This document shows, in pieces, positions 6,375 through 9,016 of a DNA stretch of 9,016 nt. The notes beneath the pieces were generated by a model. It was not told where the DNA came from and searched no databases. It saw nothing but the letters and a program-made list of their open reading frames with translations. The first letter of the stretch is position 1, and each line of letters begins with the position of its first letter. Origin of the DNA: an uncultured Eubacteriales bacterium (GTDB taxonomy: Bacteria > Bacillota > Clostridia > Oscillospirales > Acutalibacteraceae); the NCBI GenBank assembly GCA_958417225.1, contig CATZCM010000041.1, positions 1 through 9,016 on the forward strand. Reading direction: 5' to 3'. The translations under genes and the position numbers were made by a program.

Positions 6375-8057
6375 TTATTGTGAAATATAATATTTCTTTC
6401 CATTAATAATTTTTATCCCTTTATACGAAGTATTTACCTTCAAACCTAGCATATTATAGGTTTCTGTGCTCTTTGTTTTTTTGAAAGATAGGACTTTTTG
6501 AATTCCATTTGTACTCGGAAATTGAGTTGTATCAAGATAATTGAGTCTTTGGATAATCCAATTTTTGATATATTCTATTTCTTTTTTTAAATTAAGCGGA
6601 TAACCTCCTATGTCTGAATCTTCTGACCATTTTCTCTCTTCTCTGTTGGCAGCACCACATTTTGCCAACATATCATAATGATTCTGATATTTGGCTATAA
6701 GATTTTCCTCGCTGAAATAAGTTTTTCTTAATTCGTGGTATCTGTCAGCTACTTTCTGGTTATAGTTATCCACATTTAGTGTGGAAAGCCTTGTATATAA
6801 GTTGAAAGCTTCTTTTATTCCTAGTTCAGTATCAGGTGAAACATAATCAGGATGGAGTGGGGTAGAGCAATGCCAATCTTGTCCAACACTAGCATCTAAG
6901 TCCCAGATGGCAAGTGTTAACTTTTTGTCTCTCGCTACATCATATATCCCCCAGTACATATTTTTTCCACAATTGTCTATAGGTTTAAGAACCTCAAGAA
7001 ATATCTGATAATCAATGAGTACTGGAATATCAAAGTATTCTGACACTTCTTTCTTAAATATTTCGTCATTGCTGTTTGCTACAAAGTTGATAGCATTATA
7101 AAGATGAGTATAATCAGTAGGATTGACATCTTCAAAATCTGGATATTTGGTTTCGAAAGCATGCCAAGTTTCTTTTGTATTGTCATAGTCTTTATCTATA
7201 TTCCAAAATTGCGCTTTATCCCAACTGCTTACCTTCCATAGCTGACCATGAAACTCCTGATTGATATCATCATATTTCTTTAACTTAAGTTCCTTTCTAT
7301 CCATTGTTTCTGTCAATGAATAAATTCCTCGGTATTCGTTGTTAAGAATTACTTCTACAACTTTTCCTGCTACTCCACTCTTGGCTTTTGGTTCTTTTGA
7401 TGTATAGTATGGTTTACTGGCAAACTCATTCCAAATTTCAGTAGCGATACGATTTCTTAAGCGAAACAAATCCACTTGTCCTGCGTCTAATATCCAGTTG
7501 TTATCTTCTCGCATTCCTAATAAAGAAATTTCCTGTTTTTTCCCTTTTTCATTAAGGGTTTTAATTTTATAGTTTCTCTTATGTTTATCAGCAGTATTGG
7601 TAGAGCCTCCTCTCCATTTGGCCTTGAGAAATGTTGTTACAGGTTCAGTTTCTTCTGGGGCTAACAAAGAGAGTTTTCCATTTGAATAGTTATAATCAAA
7701 TGTTCCCTTTAAGTCGATAATAGGCAAGAATGTAAAGGTAATTTTAGTATTAATATCTTGTTGTCCTTTTTTGGCTTTCAGGGTATATTCCTTGTTACCT
7801 TCTATCTCTTTGAATACAAAAGTGTTTTCTATTTTTGTATTCTCTATACTCAGATTATTCCATGCTGAGTCTGTATCCAGTGTGATGATGGCAGTATAAT
7901 CCTTTCCAAACGTTTCTTCTGGAATACTAGTCATATAGCTATTGGATAATTTATCATATACAACAGACTTACCATTGATTTTGAATTGTGCATAAGATGT
8001 CATACTTGCTGTTAAGCAAGCTATTAATAAGATGCTAAATTGATTGATCTTTTTCAT
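6375..8057 (-). CDS. Secreted CotH-kinase-family protein with Bacteroidales C-terminal tail
   Basis: A 560-residue exported protein. The signal peptide ends TSYA at residue 23, leaving Gln24 first in the mature chain, a common arrangement in Bacteroidetes. A beta-rich N-terminal region (about 24-140) precedes the CotH domain (about 143-505). CotH motifs are clear: KWRGGSTN (147-154) with Lys and Arg nearby, NNWILDAGQVDLFRLRNRIA (186-205), VEVILNNEYRGIYSLTE (234-250), NCGKNMYW (362-369) and AIWDLDASVGQDW (383-395), whose DxD (386, 388) matches the metal/catalytic Asp pair of the atypical CotH protein kinases. The last 27 residues, YNMLG...YKGIKIINGKKYY, look like the short Bacteroidales tail in which 'GIYI.NGKK' is typical and may serve as a T9SS sorting signal. 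The substrate is unknown; in spore formers CotH phosphorylates coat proteins, but that role does not transfer here. It begins 27 nt after the upstream acyltransferase stop, so it is probably in the same operon. The ATG gives a proper signal peptide. Confidence 0.88.
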   Translation of the reverse strand: MKKINQFSILLIACLTASMTSYAQFKINGKSVVYDKLSNSYMTSIPEETFGKDYTAIITLDTDSAWNNLSIENTKIENTFVFKEIEGNKEYTLKAKKGQQDINTKITFTFLPIIDLKGTFDYNYSNGKLSLLAPEETEPVTTFLKAKWRGGSTNTADKHKRNYKIKTLNEKGKKQEISLLGMREDNNWILDAGQVDLFRLRNRIATEIWNEFASKPYYTSKEPKAKSGVAGKVVEVILNNEYRGIYSLTETMDRKELKLKKYDDINQEFHGQLWKVSSWDKAQFWNIDKDYDNTKETWHAFETKYPDFEDVNPTDYTHLYNAINFVANSNDEIFKKEVSEYFDIPVLIDYQIFLEVLKPIDNCGKNMYWGIYDVARDKKLTLAIWDLDASVGQDWHCSTPLHPDYVSPDTELGIKEAFNLYTRLSTLNVDNYNQKVADRYHELRKTYFSEENLIAKYQNHYDMLAKCGAANREERKWSEDSDIGGYPLNLKKEIEYIKNWIIQRLNYLDTTQFPSTNGIQKVLSFKKTKSTETYNMLGLKVNTSYKGIKIINGKKYYISQ

Positions 8058-8084
8058 ATATTTATTGTTTTTATAAACAGATAC

Positions 8085-9016
8085 TTATAGATATTTTTGA
8101 AGTTGATGCTGGATGGGTAAAACGATAGCTTTCTTTGCTATCCATGCTGTGAGGATAATAAAAGCGAGGGATAGGATGAATTGGAATTCTTGATGTGGAT
8201 TTCCTTCTCCATATCGTTTAAGAAATATACTCTGCATGATGCGAAAGCAGAGATTATGACAGAGAAATATTTCAAAACTGATACTGCCTAGCCATAGCAA
8301 GAGTTTATTATGGAATATCCTAATAAAACAACCTTTACCTTGATCTCTTGCTGTAAAATAGAACACGGTTATGGCTGATGGTATCCAATAAATAATGGCA
8401 CAGCGAATGTTCGGATTGCAATGGATTGATAGGAAATACATTGCGATAAACAGCAATACCACTCCCATATCCGATAGGTTTACTTGCCAGAAAGAAGTTG
8501 AGTTTGTTATCTTATCTGCTATTTTTTTACCTTTTTCTGATCTGAATACTTTATATAAAAGGATACCTATCATGAAATCTATCATTCTGAATAATGGGTG
8601 GGCATAAATGTAGCCGGCTGAATAATCTGCTTGTGCACAGAGCGAGATACTGATGTAAACTGCCATATATATACTTATTGTTACTAATAAGTATAACCAG
8701 GAATGTCGCATAATCCAAGCGTATAAATACTTAAATATAAGATAGAAGAAGATAAGATCAGAAATAAACCATGTAGCTGCATTGAGATGAGCCATAAAGT
8801 CATGTGCCGGATACCAGGTTTGTATCAATAGCGAATGGGATAGAATCTGATACCATGGTAATATACGCCCTAATCGCCAATCCATTAATATGAGAATGGC
8901 GAGAATCAGAATATGAAGAGGATAGAGTTTGATGATACGGGAAAGGAAAAAATTTCTGTTCCCCAATACTTCTTTCTGTAGTTTTTCTCCTTTGCTTAAA
9001 GAGAGTACAAAACCAC
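8085..9016 (-). CDS. Acyltransferase-3 family O-acyltransferase (5' end outside window)
   Basis: The frame stays open to the right edge and shows 309 complete residues of an OafA/YrhL-type membrane acyltransferase, beginning GFVLSLSKGEKL, which corresponds to the loop after 'FFvlSGFvls' in the family. It continues with FFLSRIIKLYPLHI (visible 22-35), the conserved Arg and 'R..R.yPl' element, then NAATWFISDLIFFYL (78-92), the usual 'W.ls.e..FY' segment, and near the end LGSISFEIFLCHN (242-254) with the conserved late His. Eight or more hydrophobic segments are visible. About 40-60 N-terminal residues, including the catalytic His region, lie outside the window. A TTG at 8966 could be mistaken for a start, but the upstream residues clearly belong to the domain. 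Such enzymes usually acetylate surface sugars. It is followed 27 nt later by the CotH gene. It does not look like a recent duplicate of the acyltransferase half at 2232-4244. Confidence 0.88.
   Translation of the reverse strand, partial: GFVLSLSKGEKLQKEVLGNRNFFLSRIIKLYPLHILILAILILMDWRLGRILPWYQILSHSLLIQTWYPAHDFMAHLNAATWFISDLIFFYLIFKYLYAWIMRHSWLYLLVTISIYMAVYISISLCAQADYSAGYIYAHPLFRMIDFMIGILLYKVFRSEKGKKIADKITNSTSFWQVNLSDMGVVLLFIAMYFLSIHCNPNIRCAIIYWIPSAITVFYFTARDQGKGCFIRIFHNKLLLWLGSISFEIFLCHNLCFRIMQSIFLKRYGEGNPHQEFQFILSLAFIILTAWIAKKAIVLPIQHQLQKYL

Noticed and set aside
8395..8607. A 70-residue plus-strand open frame within the partial acyltransferase.
   Set aside because: It is antisense to conserved acyltransferase-3 sequence and has no supporting features.
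8964..8966. TTG as the start of the right-hand acyltransferase.
   Set aside because: The frame is open to the window edge and the residues upstream (GFVLSLSKGEKL) belong to the acyltransferase-3 domain, so the gene starts outside the window.
2232..9016. The two acyltransferase-3 domains as a recent tandem duplication.
   Set aside because: They share only family-level motifs by eye and differ in length and architecture.

Overview
The window looks like part of a cell-surface glycan (LPS O-antigen, capsule or anionic-LPS type) locus from a member of the Bacteroidales, Bacteroides- or Prevotella-like. The basis is AT-rich DNA, A/T-rich leaders with little Shine-Dalgarno signal, a good match to the Bacteroidales sigma promoter (TTTG, 20 nt, TAnnTTTG) before one gene, a PorZ-type beta-propeller protein, and a CotH-type secreted protein with a Bacteroidales-style C-terminal tail. 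The genus cannot be fixed from the sequence alone.

Layout, left to right. Bases 1-102 hold the 3' end of a plus-strand gene, probably another glycosyltransferase. It overlaps tail to tail with a complete minus-strand GT4-family glycosyltransferase (95-1195). A 144-nt divergent gap carries the GT4 promoter. A plus-strand GT2-family glycosyltransferase follows (1340-2242), and its stop overlaps the end of the next minus-strand gene. From there to the right edge all genes are on the minus strand and closely spaced. In transcription order they are: an acyltransferase-3 (O-acyltransferase) whose 5' end lies outside the window (8085-9016), a secreted CotH-family protein (6375-8057), a PorZ-like two-propeller protein with a C-terminal T9SS-like domain (4256-6325), and a 670-residue membrane protein that appears to fuse an acyltransferase-3 domain to a GT-C-like polytopic domain (2232-4244). 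Gaps of 27, 49 and 11 nt suggest one operon, possibly with an extra promoter before the PorZ-like gene.

How it may work together (inference): the GT4 and GT2 enzymes would build a surface glycan on the cytoplasmic side. The two acyltransferase-3 proteins would acylate it at the inner membrane, and the GT-C-like half of the fusion might add a sugar from a lipid-linked donor on the periplasmic side. In Porphyromonas gingivalis, PorZ is a surface component of the type IX secretion system that handles anionic LPS. A PorZ-like gene co-directional with glycan-modifying genes and with a CotH protein carrying a T9SS-like tail therefore raises the idea of a dedicated export-and-anchoring module. This is the most interesting part of the window.

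No RNA genes, CRISPR arrays, insertion sequences or long repeats were seen. No gene-free stretch exceeds 300 bases.
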